The notes below the pieces were generated by a model, which was given only the letters and a program-made list of their open reading frames with translations, was not told the origin of the DNA and searched no databases. Below are positions 35,780-44,413 of a stretch of DNA of 64,000 bases, piece after piece. The first letter of the stretch is position 1; the number at the start of each line of letters is the position of its first letter. The stretch comes from Dinoroseobacter shibae DFL 12 = DSM 16493 (lineage in GTDB: Bacteria; Pseudomonadota; Alphaproteobacteria; Rhodobacterales; Rhodobacteraceae): the NCBI RefSeq assembly GCF_000018145.1, contig NC_009952.1, positions 3,100,001-3,164,000 of the forward strand, read 5' to 3'. The position numbers and the translations under genes were made by a program.

Positions 35780-36373
35780 ATGACCCTGATGACCCGCGTC
35801 GATGCGGCCCTGGCCGCGACCAAACCCGCACTGACCGGGCTTGCCTGCGATGCCCATGTCCGTACCCCCTGCGGCGAGCGGCGGGTGGAATTCCTGCGCC
35901 CCGGCGACCTGATCGTCACGCGCTCCGACGGGCTGCAACCCCTGCGCCACATCCTGCGCACCCGGGTGTCGCTCGCCGAGATGCGCGCCGATCCCGCGCT
36001 CGCCCCGATCCGGCTGACCCCGCGCGCCCTCGGCCCGCTGATGCCCGTCCGCAGCCTCGCACTTGCCCCGGACCACCCGGTGCGCGTGCCGGCCCACCTG
36101 CTGGGGCAGAGCGTCCCCGACCCGACCCTGCGCCTGACCGCGCGCAGCCTGGCCGACTATTTCGACGAGATCTTCGTGGACATGTCGGCCAACGGCGCGA
36201 TCTATCACGGGCTGGTCTTCGACCGCCCCCAGGCACTGATGGTCAATGGCGTGCTGGTCGAAAGCGCGACGCCCGACGCGTCAAGCCTGCGTCACATGGA
36301 CGAGGACACGCGCAAGGCCCTCGAGCGGCTCTTTCCGCACCTGCGCAGCAAACCCGTGCGCCTCGCGCTCTGA
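35780..36373 (+). CDS. Stand-alone Hint-domain protein
   Basis: A 197-residue protein made almost entirely of a Hint (Hedgehog/intein) domain. CDAHVRTPCGERRVEFLRPGDLIVT (residues 26-50) has the N-terminal Cys region and the GD motif of block A, and LALAPDHPVRVPAHLL (residues 93-108) is the block B-like region with its His. No extein or passenger domain remains. Many Rhodobacterales carry such proteins, often linked to secreted, calcium-binding partners; none is here. ATG at 35780 is chosen. Whether it self-cleaves is unknown. Confidence 0.8.
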   Translation: MTLMTRVDAALAATKPALTGLACDAHVRTPCGERRVEFLRPGDLIVTRSDGLQPLRHILRTRVSLAEMRADPALAPIRLTPRALGPLMPVRSLALAPDHPVRVPAHLLGQSVPDPTLRLTARSLADYFDEIFVDMSANGAIYHGLVFDRPQALMVNGVLVESATPDASSLRHMDEDTRKALERLFPHLRSKPVRLAL

Positions 36374-36385
36374 GCCCCGCTCAGG

Positions 36386-36724
36386 TCACTTCTCGGCCAG
36401 CGCGTCCCAGGCCGCCATCGCCTGCGCGGCATACATCAGCGACGGCCCACCACCCATCTGCACTGCCACGCCGAGCACATCGGCCAGCTCCTGCCGGGTG
36501 CCGCCCGCCTTGGCCAGCCCTTCCACATGAAACCCGATGCAGGGCGCGCAGCGTTGCGACACGGCAATTCCGAGCGCCACGAATTCGCGGGTCTTGAGGT
36601 CGAGTTCCCCACTCTCCTTGGAGGCCTTTGTCAGCGCCCCGAAGCCCCGCGCGGTCTCGGGGATCGCCGCGTTCAGGGTTCTCAGATCGCCACGGACCTC
36701 GTCCATATACGCCGTCCAGTCCAT
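36386..36724 (-). CDS. AhpD/carboxymuconolactone-decarboxylase-like protein
   Basis: A 112-residue all-helical protein of the CMD/AhpD family. The redox signature ALGIAVSQRCAPCIGFHVEG (Cys-x-x-Cys followed by His, about residues 51-70) is complete, so it probably works as a disulfide oxidoreductase or peroxidase partner rather than a true decarboxylase. ATG at 36724 follows GGAAGGGAGA. It is convergent with the Hint gene and begins 86 bases before the stop-side partner at 36810, in the same direction as the hydroxyacid dehydrogenase. Confidence 0.85.
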   Translation of the reverse strand: MDWTAYMDEVRGDLRTLNAAIPETARGFGALTKASKESGELDLKTREFVALGIAVSQRCAPCIGFHVEGLAKAGGTRQELADVLGVAVQMGGGPSLMYAAQAMAAWDALAEK

Positions 36725-36809
36725 ACCATTCTCCCTTCCGATGTTTCCAACAGGACATGACCCGGCCGCAGGCCGCACACCTTGATCACGATCAACCGCC
36801 CCGCCGGGC

Positions 36810-37796
36810 TCAGAGCATCGACGGCACCACCAGGTCCGGCGGGCGGTGACCGTCATCGAAGGTCTTGATGTTGATGATCACCTTCTCGCCCATCTCGGCG
36901 CGGCCCTCTTCCGTGGCCGAGCCCATATGGGGCAACAGAACGACGTTGGGCAGCTCGCGCAGGCGCGGGTTGACCTCGTGACCATGCTCGAACACATCGA
37001 GCCCCGCGCCCGCGATGTCGCCCGCGCGCAACATCCGGGTCAGGGCGTTCTCGTCGATCACCTCCCCGCGCGAGGTGTTCACGATGACCGCCGAGGGCTT
37101 CATCAGCTTCAGCCGCCGCGCATTCATCAGATGGAAGGTCGAAGGCGTGTGCGGGCAGTTCACCGAAATCACGTCCATCCGGCTCACCATCTGGTCGAGG
37201 CTTTCCCACCAGGTGGCTTCCAGTTCCTCCTCGATCCCCTTATGGAGCCGCCGACGGTTGTGGTAGTGAATCTGCATCCCGAAGGCCTTGGCCCGCCGCG
37301 CCACCGCCTGCCCGATCCGGCCCATGCCGAGGATACCCAGCCGCCGCCCGGCGATCCGTCCCCCCATCAGCGCCGTGGGGCTCCAGCCGGTCCAGGCCCC
37401 CGTTTGCATCAGCGCGAGCCCCTCGGGAATGCGCCGGGTCACCGCGAGGATCAGGGCGAGCGTCATGTCGGCGGTGTCGTCGGTCAGAACCCCGGGGGTG
37501 TTCGAGACATGGATGCCGCGCTGCCGCGCCGTGGCCACGTCGATATGATCCACCCCGGCCCCGTAATTCGCGATCAGCTTCAGCCGGTCGCCAACCCCGG
37601 CCAGCATCGCACCGTCGATATGGTCGCTCACCGTGGGGACCAGCACATCCGCCCGCCGCATCGCGGCCTGCAGCGCGTCGCGCGACATCGGCGTGTCGCT
37701 CTCGTTCAACTCCACGTCGAACAACTCCTTCAGCCGCGTTTCCACCGCTTCGGGCAACCGTCGCGTGACGACAACACTCAGGCGCTCACCGGGCAT
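36810..37796 (-). CDS. D-2-hydroxyacid dehydrogenase (glyoxylate/hydroxypyruvate reductase type)
   Basis: A 328-residue NAD(P)-dependent dehydrogenase. The cofactor motif LGILGMGRIGQAVARRA lies near residue 155, and catalytic residues appear in NTSRGEVID (Arg), DVFEHGHEVNP (Glu) and LLPHMGSATEE (His). The sequence is closest to D-glycerate dehydrogenase/glyoxylate reductase. ATG at 37796 is preceded by GGAGGTGGG. It could feed one-carbon metabolism alongside the flavoprotein at 33015, but that is inference. It is divergent from the SH3 gene. Confidence 0.9.
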   Translation of the reverse strand: MPGERLSVVVTRRLPEAVETRLKELFDVELNESDTPMSRDALQAAMRRADVLVPTVSDHIDGAMLAGVGDRLKLIANYGAGVDHIDVATARQRGIHVSNTPGVLTDDTADMTLALILAVTRRIPEGLALMQTGAWTGWSPTALMGGRIAGRRLGILGMGRIGQAVARRAKAFGMQIHYHNRRRLHKGIEEELEATWWESLDQMVSRMDVISVNCPHTPSTFHLMNARRLKLMKPSAVIVNTSRGEVIDENALTRMLRAGDIAGAGLDVFEHGHEVNPRLRELPNVVLLPHMGSATEEGRAEMGEKVIINIKTFDDGHRPPDLVVPSML

Positions 37797-37929
37797 CGGC
37801 CCACCTCCACACTTTGCAATCCCGCGCCATAGTGGCAATAAGTGGAGAACAGGGGCAAGCAGATAGACCCCGTCGCGCAATAAAATGACCGGGCCGATTT
37901 TCCGGCCCCACGAGCAGTCGAGGCCCAAG

Positions 37930-38544
37930 ATGATCCACCGCGCGCCCGCCGGGTGTCTTCGTGTCCTGTGTGTCACGCTTGTGCTGCTGTCCGGGTCGCT
38001 CGCCGTGGCCGGCCCGGCCCGGGCCGCCGATCCCGCGGCGCGCACCGCGGCCGAGGCCGAACCGCGCACCGGGCCGGTGACCAACCTGCCCCTGCCGCGC
38101 TTCGTGTCGATGAAGGCCGCCGAGGGCAATGTGCGCCGTGGCCCGTCCCTGACCCACCGGATCGACTGGGTGTTCAAGCACCGCAACATGCCGTTGGAGA
38201 TCACCGGCGAGTACGGTCACTGGCGCCGGGTACGCGACCGCGACGGCGCGGGCGGCTGGATGCACTACTCGTTGCTGAGCGGCGCGCGCACGGTGATCAT
38301 CGAGGAAGATCTCGCCCCCGTGCTGAGCCAGCCCAACGAAGATGCCCAGGTCCGCGCACGGGCCGAACTCGGCGTGATCGCCCGGCTTGAAGGCTGCGAG
38401 AACGCCTGGTGCCGGGTCCGGGTCGGGCGCACCCGCGGCTGGATGCAGGAAGCCCAACTCTGGGGCGTGACCCACACCCCGCCGCCCGTCGCCCTGCCCG
38501 AAGGCGAGGCCGAGGCCTATTCCGGCTTGGCGATGACCAGGTAA
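37930..38544 (+). CDS. Exported SH3-domain protein
   Basis: A 204-residue protein with a signal peptide (about residues 1-32, cut after GPARA) and two bacterial SH3-like repeats. The first is VSMKAAEGNVRRGPSL ... GGWMHYSLLSG (about 60-120) and the second ends with RGWMQEAQLWG (about 165-175). Such domains bind peptidoglycan or other wall ligands. No catalytic domain is present. Its 3' end overlaps the convergent PAS gene by 28 bases. The role is probably structural or sensory at the envelope; unproven. Confidence 0.85.
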   Translation: MIHRAPAGCLRVLCVTLVLLSGSLAVAGPARAADPAARTAAEAEPRTGPVTNLPLPRFVSMKAAEGNVRRGPSLTHRIDWVFKHRNMPLEITGEYGHWRRVRDRDGAGGWMHYSLLSGARTVIIEEDLAPVLSQPNEDAQVRARAELGVIARLEGCENAWCRVRVGRTRGWMQEAQLWGVTHTPPPVALPEGEAEAYSGLAMTR

Positions 38545-39428
38545 TACAGCTGGTCGCGGTAGTAGATCACACTCCGCGTCACCCGGAAATGCACGATCAG
38601 GTTGTTGTTGACGCCGATCTGCGTCTCTTCCGTCAACATCCGCCGGTCCACCACTGCGTCCTGCGGCTGGCTGAGATCGAGCACGAGGCCGGAATAGGCC
38701 TCCAGGCTGATCGCCGCGCCGAGGAATTGCCGCTCTCCGAACAGGGACCGGGCCGCCCGGTTGGCGAAGGTCACATTGCCGTTCTGGCGCACCACCATGA
38801 CCGGGTCCGGCACCGCCTCCAGCCCGGCGCGCAGATCGTTATCGGCCACGTTCAGCACCAGAAGCTGTGCGACCTCCCCCGCGGTATCATAAAGCGGCAC
38901 GATCAACCGCCGCCAGATCCGCGCGAACACGTCCGAGGGCGGCTCATGCAGGCTCTTGACCCACTGCCCCCGGGCGATGACCGCCTGGTAGAGTGCCCGG
39001 AAGAAGCTGGAGATATAGCCGCCAATCTCGGAGGTTCGCCGCCCGCTCATATCCCGGCCATAGGTCGCGGCAACCTCGTCGCCGTAATGCAGATAAGTGA
39101 AATCCACCGGCGCCCCCTCTGCATCGCGCACCGGCGCCAGTACCATCATCCAGCCCTTGTAATGGGCCAGATCCGCCGCCTCGAACGCCGCGAGGGTCAA
39201 CCGCCCGTCATCGCCGCAAAGCTTGCGCAACTCGGCCGCGAAGGATCGGATCACCGGGTGGCGCAGGTCGCGCGCCTGGGGGTCCCAGATCAGGATCGGT
39301 GCGCTGGCGTCCTGGGCCGCGAACAGCATCCGCAATGCATCGGTCCGTCCCTCGATGATCTCCCGGCTCAGCGCCGCGATTTCCGAGGGGTCGGAGGGGA
39401 CGGCTGGGTCGGGAACGCTCTCGGGCAT
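38517..39428 (-). CDS. PAS-domain protein without output domain
   Basis: A 303-residue cytoplasmic protein. Residues about 50-190 look like a PAS_5-type sensor (LIWDPQARDLRHP, YLHYGDEVAATYGRDMSGR), and residues about 205-300 like a second PAS (VPDPVMVVRQNGNVTFANRAARSLFG). No kinase, GGDEF, HTH or methyl-accepting domain follows, so it must signal through a partner or act as a receptor/sink. The gene's end overlaps the end of the SH3 gene by 28 bases on the opposite strand. The ligand is unknown. Confidence 0.75.
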   Translation of the reverse strand: MPESVPDPAVPSDPSEIAALSREIIEGRTDALRMLFAAQDASAPILIWDPQARDLRHPVIRSFAAELRKLCGDDGRLTLAAFEAADLAHYKGWMMVLAPVRDAEGAPVDFTYLHYGDEVAATYGRDMSGRRTSEIGGYISSFFRALYQAVIARGQWVKSLHEPPSDVFARIWRRLIVPLYDTAGEVAQLLVLNVADNDLRAGLEAVPDPVMVVRQNGNVTFANRAARSLFGERQFLGAAISLEAYSGLVLDLSQPQDAVVDRRMLTEETQIGVNNNLIVHFRVTRSVIYYRDQLYYLVIAKPE

Positions 39429-39523
39429 GGTGGCACACTCTGTGAAACGACGACTGCGGCCAATATACCACGGCAGACCTTTTGCGGGGGATTAATCTTC
39501 CCGGCCCTGCCTGCGCCGCAGGA

Positions 39524-41545
39524 TCACGCGGCCTTGTCCAGCCCCCGTCCCTTGAGCAGGGCCTCGACCCCCGGCATCCGGCCGCGGAACGCGCGGTATA
39601 GCCCGTCTGCCTCCGCCGATCCGCCCGCCGACAGGATATGCGCCTCCAGCTTGGCGGCGGTGTCGGGGTCGAAGGCGCTGCCGGCCTCCTCGAAGGCCGC
39701 GAAGGCATCGGCATCCATCACCTCGGACCACATGTAGCTGTAATACCCCGAAGAATAGCCGTCGCCCGCGAACACATGGGCGAAATGGGGCGTTGCGTGG
39801 CGCATCCGGATCGCGTGGGGCATGCCCAGCTTGGCCAGCACCTCCGCCTGCCGCGCCATTGGGTCCGCGGGGGCCGCGCCCTCGTGGAAATCCAGGTCGA
39901 CCAGGGCCGAGGCCACATATTCCACCGTCTGGAACCCCATGTCATAGGTTGCCGCGGCCAGCATCCGCGCCAGCAGGTCGGCGGGCATCGGCGCGCCGGT
40001 CTCCGCATGGACCGCGAAGGCGCGCAGCACCTCGGGCACCTCCAGCCAATGCTCGTAAAGCTGGCTCGGCAGTTCGACGAAGTCCCGCGCCACCGAGGTG
40101 CCCGAGATCATCGGATAGGTCACGTCCGACAGGATATGATGCAGCGCATGGCCGAACTCATGAAACAGCGTCCGCGCATCGTCGAACGACAGCAGCGCGG
40201 GCTGCCCCTTGGCCGGCTTGGCGAAGTTGCACACATTGGTGACAATCGCGCGGGTATCCCCGTCGAGCTTGTGCTGCGCGCGCAGCGACCCGCACCAGGC
40301 CCCCGACCGCTTGCCCGCCCGTGCGAAGTAATCCCCCACGAACACCGCCATCAGCCGCTCGCCGCGCCGGATCTCCCAGGCGCGTGCGTCCGGGTGGGCC
40401 AGCGGTGCATCGATGGGGGCAAAGGACAGCCCGAACAGGCGCGCGGCACAATCGAACGCCGCCTCGATCATCTTGTCGAGTTGCAGGTACGGCTTCAGCT
40501 CCGCCTCATCCAGGTCATGCTCCGCCTGCCGCCGCTTTTCGGAGTAATAGCGCCAGTCCCAGGCCTCCAACGGCCCGTTGACCCCATCCTCCTGCATCAT
40601 CGCGGTCAGCACCTCGGCATCGGCCTCCGCCGCCGCCTTGGCCGGGGCCCAGACCGCCATCAGCAGATCGCGCACCGCCGCCGGGGTCTTGGCCATCTCC
40701 GGCTCCAGCTTGTAGTCCGCGAAGCTGTCGTAGCCGAGCAGTTTGGCGCGCTCCTCCCGCAGGGCCAGAACCTCTGCCGCGATGCCGCGATTGTCCGTGG
40801 GGCCATCATGCTCGCCCCGCGCGACCCAGGCCTCATAGGCCTTCTCGCGCAAATCCCGGCGCGGGCTGAATTGCAAAAACGGCACGATCAGAGACCGCGA
40901 CAGGGTCACGACATGCCCCTCCATCCCGCGCTCCTCGGCCGCCGCGCGCGCCGTGGCGACGACGAACTCCGGCAGCCCCTCCAGATCGGCGTCGGCCAGC
41001 GGCATCACCCAATCGCGCTCATCCGCCAGCAGGTTCTGGGTAAACTCCGTCCCCAGCATCGCCAGCCGCGCCTTGATCTCCGTCATCCGGTCCTTGTCGG
41101 CCCCGGTGAGGGCCGCGCCCGCCCGGGTGAAGTCTTTGTAATACAGCTCCGCAACCCGCGCCTCTTCGGCCCCGAGGGCCTCGCGCCCCTCCCAGACCGC
41201 CGCGATCCGGGCAAAGAGCGCCGCGTTGGAGATCACTTCGGAATTATAGGCGCTCAGCTTGGCGCTGAAGTCCTTCTGCAGCGCCTCGCGCGCGGGCGTG
41301 CTGTCCGTGGCGGCGACGTGGTAGAACACCCGCACCACCTGCCCCAGCTTGCGCGCCCCGGCCTCCAGCGGGCGGATCGTGTTGTCGAATGTCGGGGCCT
41401 CGGCCGACCCGGCGATCGCCGCGATCTCGGCCCGCGCCTCGGTCAGCGCCGCCTCCAGCCCCGGCGCGAAATGGGCATCCTCGATCCGGTCGAAGGGCGG
41501 CAGGCCGTAGGGCGGGGTCCAGGTGTCGAGAAGCGGGTTGGTCAT
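39524..41545 (-). CDS. M3-family metallopeptidase (oligopeptidase A/Dcp type)
   Basis: A 673-residue cytoplasmic zinc peptidase that degrades short peptides. The zinc site LFHEFGHALHHIL (HExxH, near residue 460) is intact, and the third ligand Glu is expected in the FVELPSQLYEHW segment about 27 residues on. The N-terminal helical domain begins MTNPLLDTWTPPYGLPPFDRI, typical of Dcp/PrlC. The choice between peptidyl-dipeptidase Dcp and oligopeptidase A is not settled by sequence. No signal peptide is present. It stands 99 bases downstream of moeB on the same strand. Confidence 0.92.
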   Translation of the reverse strand: MTNPLLDTWTPPYGLPPFDRIEDAHFAPGLEAALTEARAEIAAIAGSAEAPTFDNTIRPLEAGARKLGQVVRVFYHVAATDSTPAREALQKDFSAKLSAYNSEVISNAALFARIAAVWEGREALGAEEARVAELYYKDFTRAGAALTGADKDRMTEIKARLAMLGTEFTQNLLADERDWVMPLADADLEGLPEFVVATARAAAEERGMEGHVVTLSRSLIVPFLQFSPRRDLREKAYEAWVARGEHDGPTDNRGIAAEVLALREERAKLLGYDSFADYKLEPEMAKTPAAVRDLLMAVWAPAKAAAEADAEVLTAMMQEDGVNGPLEAWDWRYYSEKRRQAEHDLDEAELKPYLQLDKMIEAAFDCAARLFGLSFAPIDAPLAHPDARAWEIRRGERLMAVFVGDYFARAGKRSGAWCGSLRAQHKLDGDTRAIVTNVCNFAKPAKGQPALLSFDDARTLFHEFGHALHHILSDVTYPMISGTSVARDFVELPSQLYEHWLEVPEVLRAFAVHAETGAPMPADLLARMLAAATYDMGFQTVEYVASALVDLDFHEGAAPADPMARQAEVLAKLGMPHAIRMRHATPHFAHVFAGDGYSSGYYSYMWSEVMDADAFAAFEEAGSAFDPDTAAKLEAHILSAGGSAEADGLYRAFRGRMPGVEALLKGRGLDKAA

Positions 41546-41644
41546 GGGCGGGTCTCCTTTGGAATGAACCTAGGACGCCCGCGACCCGGCAACAACCACA
41601 GCCCTGAAAACAAGCGGTATCAGACCCGGGCGCGCGATCCTGGC

Positions 41645-42685
41645 TCAGATATGCCCGCAGACCGGGCAGTCGGCGCGGCGCTTGAGCTTCACGGTCCGGG
41701 TCTCGGCGTTCAGCGCATCGTAGAGCATCATGCGCCCACTCAGCCCCGTGCCGGCATCGGTCAGCTCCTTCATCGCCTCCAGCGCCATCATGGTGCCGAT
41801 CACTCCGGGCAGCGGCCCCGCGACCCCCGCCTCGGCGCAGGAGGGGGCGAGGCCGTCCGCCGGCGCCTCGGGGAAGATGCAGGCATAGCAGGGCGCGCCG
41901 CGCACCGGATCGAACAGGCTGATCTGCCCCTCCCACTGGGCAATCGCGCCGGAAATCAGAGGCTTGCCCGTGGCCACCGCCGCCTTGTTGACCAGGGTTC
42001 GGGTCTCGAAATTGTCATTGCCGTCGAGGATCAGGTCGTATTCGGCAAACAGTTCTTCGGCGATCTCCGCCGTCAGCCGCCGGTTGTAGGGGCGCACGGT
42101 GATGTGCGGATTGAGCGCGGTCATCGCCATCTCGGCGGAAAAAACCTTGGGCATGCCCGACCGCGCATCCGTATGGATCACCTGCCGCTGCAGGTTGCTC
42201 AGGCTCACGGTGTCGTGGTCGATCACCCCGATGGTGCCGACCCCGGCCCCCGCCAGATAAAGCAGCACGGGCGAGCCCAGCCCCCCGGCCCCCACGACCA
42301 GCACCTTGGCCTCCTTCAGCCGCTTCTGGCCCAGCCCACCGATCTCGCGCATCACGATGTGGCGGGCGTAGCGGTCCAGTTCCACGTCCGAGAACGGGCC
42401 GGTCTGCCGGGTTTCCGAGGGCGGCGGGGCCTGCACCCGTGCCCGCACCCGGCGCAGCCCGGCGCGGTAGAGCACCACCAGCACCGCGAACCCGCCAAGG
42501 ATCAGCCAGAGCGCGGGCGACCCACCGGTCATCACCCGCAAGGGCGTGCCCTCGGGCAACAATACCTGGATGCCCAGCACCGCCACGTAGAGCAGACCCA
42601 GCAGCAGCCAGCGCGCCTGCGATGGCAGCCCGGCGCGGCGCGCCACCAGCCAGATGGTCAGGGCAAGAAAGAAGACGAAAATCAT
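41645..42685 (-). CDS. moeB: MoeB/ThiF-type adenylyltransferase with membrane anchor
   Basis: A 346-residue E1-like enzyme that adenylates the C-terminus of a sulfur carrier (MoaD in molybdopterin synthesis, or ThiS). The catalytic domain starts near residue 97 (FSDVELDRYARHIVMREIGG), with ATP motif GAGGLGSPVLLYLAGAG, DGNDNFETR and the zinc pairs CYAC and CPVC. Unusually, residues 1-75 hold three hydrophobic segments, so the enzyme is tethered to the membrane. The start lies four bases after the dut stop. Molybdenum enzymes at 23160 and 47482 would use its product. Confidence 0.88.
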   Translation of the reverse strand: MIFVFFLALTIWLVARRAGLPSQARWLLLGLLYVAVLGIQVLLPEGTPLRVMTGGSPALWLILGGFAVLVVLYRAGLRRVRARVQAPPPSETRQTGPFSDVELDRYARHIVMREIGGLGQKRLKEAKVLVVGAGGLGSPVLLYLAGAGVGTIGVIDHDTVSLSNLQRQVIHTDARSGMPKVFSAEMAMTALNPHITVRPYNRRLTAEIAEELFAEYDLILDGNDNFETRTLVNKAAVATGKPLISGAIAQWEGQISLFDPVRGAPCYACIFPEAPADGLAPSCAEAGVAGPLPGVIGTMMALEAMKELTDAGTGLSGRMMLYDALNAETRTVKLKRRADCPVCGHI

Positions 42686-42689
42686 CGCG

Positions 42690-43157
42690 CTACCCCCGCC
42701 CTGTCGAGCCGAAGCCGCCCGCGCCGCGCGCGGTCTCTTCCAGCCGGTCCACCGGCGCGAACACCGCCTGGACCACCGGCGCGATCACCGCCTGGGCGAT
42801 CCGGTCGCCATGGTGCAGCGTCACCGCCTCGGTCCCGATCACCGTCAGCAGCACGCCCAGGGGACCGCGATAATCGCTGTCGATGGTGCCCGGCGTGTTG
42901 GGCAGGCTGAGCCCATGTTTCAGCGCAAGGCCAGATCGCGGCCGGATCTGCATCTCGTAGCCCGCCGGGATCGCCACCCGCAGCCCCGTGGGCACGATCA
43001 CCCGGCAGAGCGGCTGGATCTCGACGCCTTGATCGCGGATCTCGGGCGGCAGGTTGGCGCGCAGGTCCGCACCCGCCGCTCCGACGGTCGCATAGCTGGG
43101 CAAGGGGATTGCCTCATCCGCCCAGGGCTCGCGCAGCACCTCGATCATCAGGCTCAT
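42690..43157 (-). CDS. dut: dUTP diphosphatase
   Basis: A 155-residue trimeric enzyme that hydrolyses dUTP to dUMP, keeping uracil out of DNA. The five dUTPase motifs are present: GAAGADLRAN, RPRSGLALKHG, NTPGTIDSDYRGPLGV, GDRIAQAVI and the C-terminal RGAGGFGSTGRG. ATG at 43157 overlaps the coaBC stop (ATGA), the conserved coaBC-dut pairing of many proteobacteria. Confidence 0.96.
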   Translation of the reverse strand: MSLMIEVLREPWADEAIPLPSYATVGAAGADLRANLPPEIRDQGVEIQPLCRVIVPTGLRVAIPAGYEMQIRPRSGLALKHGLSLPNTPGTIDSDYRGPLGVLLTVIGTEAVTLHHGDRIAQAVIAPVVQAVFAPVDRLEETARGAGGFGSTGRG

Positions 43158-44347
43158 GCAAGCGCCTCGGCGATCCGGGCGGCGAGCTTCGCGGCGACCT
43201 GCGCCTTGTCCATGCGCGGCCAATCCTCGGCCCCCGCCGCGGTGATCAGGGTCACGGCATTCTCGGTGCCGCCCATGATGCCCGTGGCGGGTGAGACGTC
43301 ATTGGCCACGATCCAGTCGCAGCCCTTGCGCAGCCGTTTCGCGGTGGCATGGGCGGTCACATCGTCGGTCTCGGCGGCGAACCCCACGACCAGCGCGGGC
43401 CGTTGCGGCCCCTTGGACACCGTGGCCAGGATATCCGGATTTTCGGCGAAACTGAGGCTGGGCAGCGTACCTGCCGCGTCCTTCTTCATTTTCGATGTGG
43501 CCGCCTCCGTCACCCGCCAGTCCGCCACCGCAGCGGCAAAGACGCCCGCATCCGCGGGCAAGGCCGCCTCCACCGCCGCAAGCATTTCAACGGCCGTTTG
43601 CACCCGCGTGACCGCCACGCCCGCGGGGGGCGGCACATCCGCGGGGCCGGTGATGAAACTGACCCGCGCGCCCAGGTCCCGCAAGGCAGCCGCAATCGCC
43701 GTGCCCTGCGCCCCGGAGGAGCGGTTGGCGATGTAACGCACGGGATCGATCGGCTCATGGGTCGGGCCGGAAGTCACCAGCACATGCCGTCCCGCCAAGG
43801 GCCCCTCCGACAGGGCCGCCTCGATGGCCGCCACGATGTCCTCGGGCGCGCTCATCCGTCCGGGGCCGAACTCGCCACAGGCCATCTCCCCCTCGTCCGG
43901 CCCCACCACCAGCACGCCGTCGCCCTGCAATGTCGCAAGGTTGCGCCGGGTCGCGGGGTGATCCCACATCCGCACATTCATTGCCGGTGCGATCAGCACC
44001 CGCTTGTCCGTCGCCATCAGAAGCGTCGAGGCCAGGTCATTGGCCAGCCCGCCTGCCATCTTGCCCATCAGGTCCGCCGTGGCAGGGGCCACCACCACCA
44101 GGTTCGCGGCCCGGCTCAGCTCGATATGGCCCATCTCCGCCTCGTCGGTCAGGTCGAACAGGTCGCGATAGACCTTCTCGGCGGCCAGGGCCGAGGCGCT
44201 CAAGGGGGTGACGAATTCCTCGGCGGCCCGGGTCAGCACAGGTGTGACCGACGCCCCCGCCCGGCGCAATTGCCGCGTCAGGTCGAGCGCCTTGTACGCC
44301 GCGATACCGCCCCCGATGATCAGGAGAATGCGTTTGCCTGCCAGCAT
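43154..44347 (-). CDS. coaBC: Bifunctional phosphopantothenoylcysteine synthetase/decarboxylase
   Basis: A 397-residue two-domain enzyme of coenzyme A synthesis. The N-terminal CoaC flavoprotein (residues 1-180) has LIIGGGIAAYKALDL, the catalytic His in EMGHIELSRAA, APAMNVRMW and a Cys in EGEMACGEFGPGRM. The C-terminal CoaB domain has VTSGPTHEPIDPVRYIANRSSG and KMKKD. ATG at 44347 is used. It joins what PanB and PanC make (pantothenate) to CoA. It is 66 bases downstream of chaN and overlaps dut. Confidence 0.96.
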   Translation of the reverse strand: MLAGKRILLIIGGGIAAYKALDLTRQLRRAGASVTPVLTRAAEEFVTPLSASALAAEKVYRDLFDLTDEAEMGHIELSRAANLVVVAPATADLMGKMAGGLANDLASTLLMATDKRVLIAPAMNVRMWDHPATRRNLATLQGDGVLVVGPDEGEMACGEFGPGRMSAPEDIVAAIEAALSEGPLAGRHVLVTSGPTHEPIDPVRYIANRSSGAQGTAIAAALRDLGARVSFITGPADVPPPAGVAVTRVQTAVEMLAAVEAALPADAGVFAAAVADWRVTEAATSKMKKDAAGTLPSLSFAENPDILATVSKGPQRPALVVGFAAETDDVTAHATAKRLRKGCDWIVANDVSPATGIMGGTENAVTLITAAGAEDWPRMDKAQVAAKLAARIAEALA

Positions 44348-44413
44348 GTTGGCCGCCCTTTTTGCGCGATTTCCCAAGGTGTAGGCCCGGCAGGCCCGGA
44401 ACTCAACTGCGCG

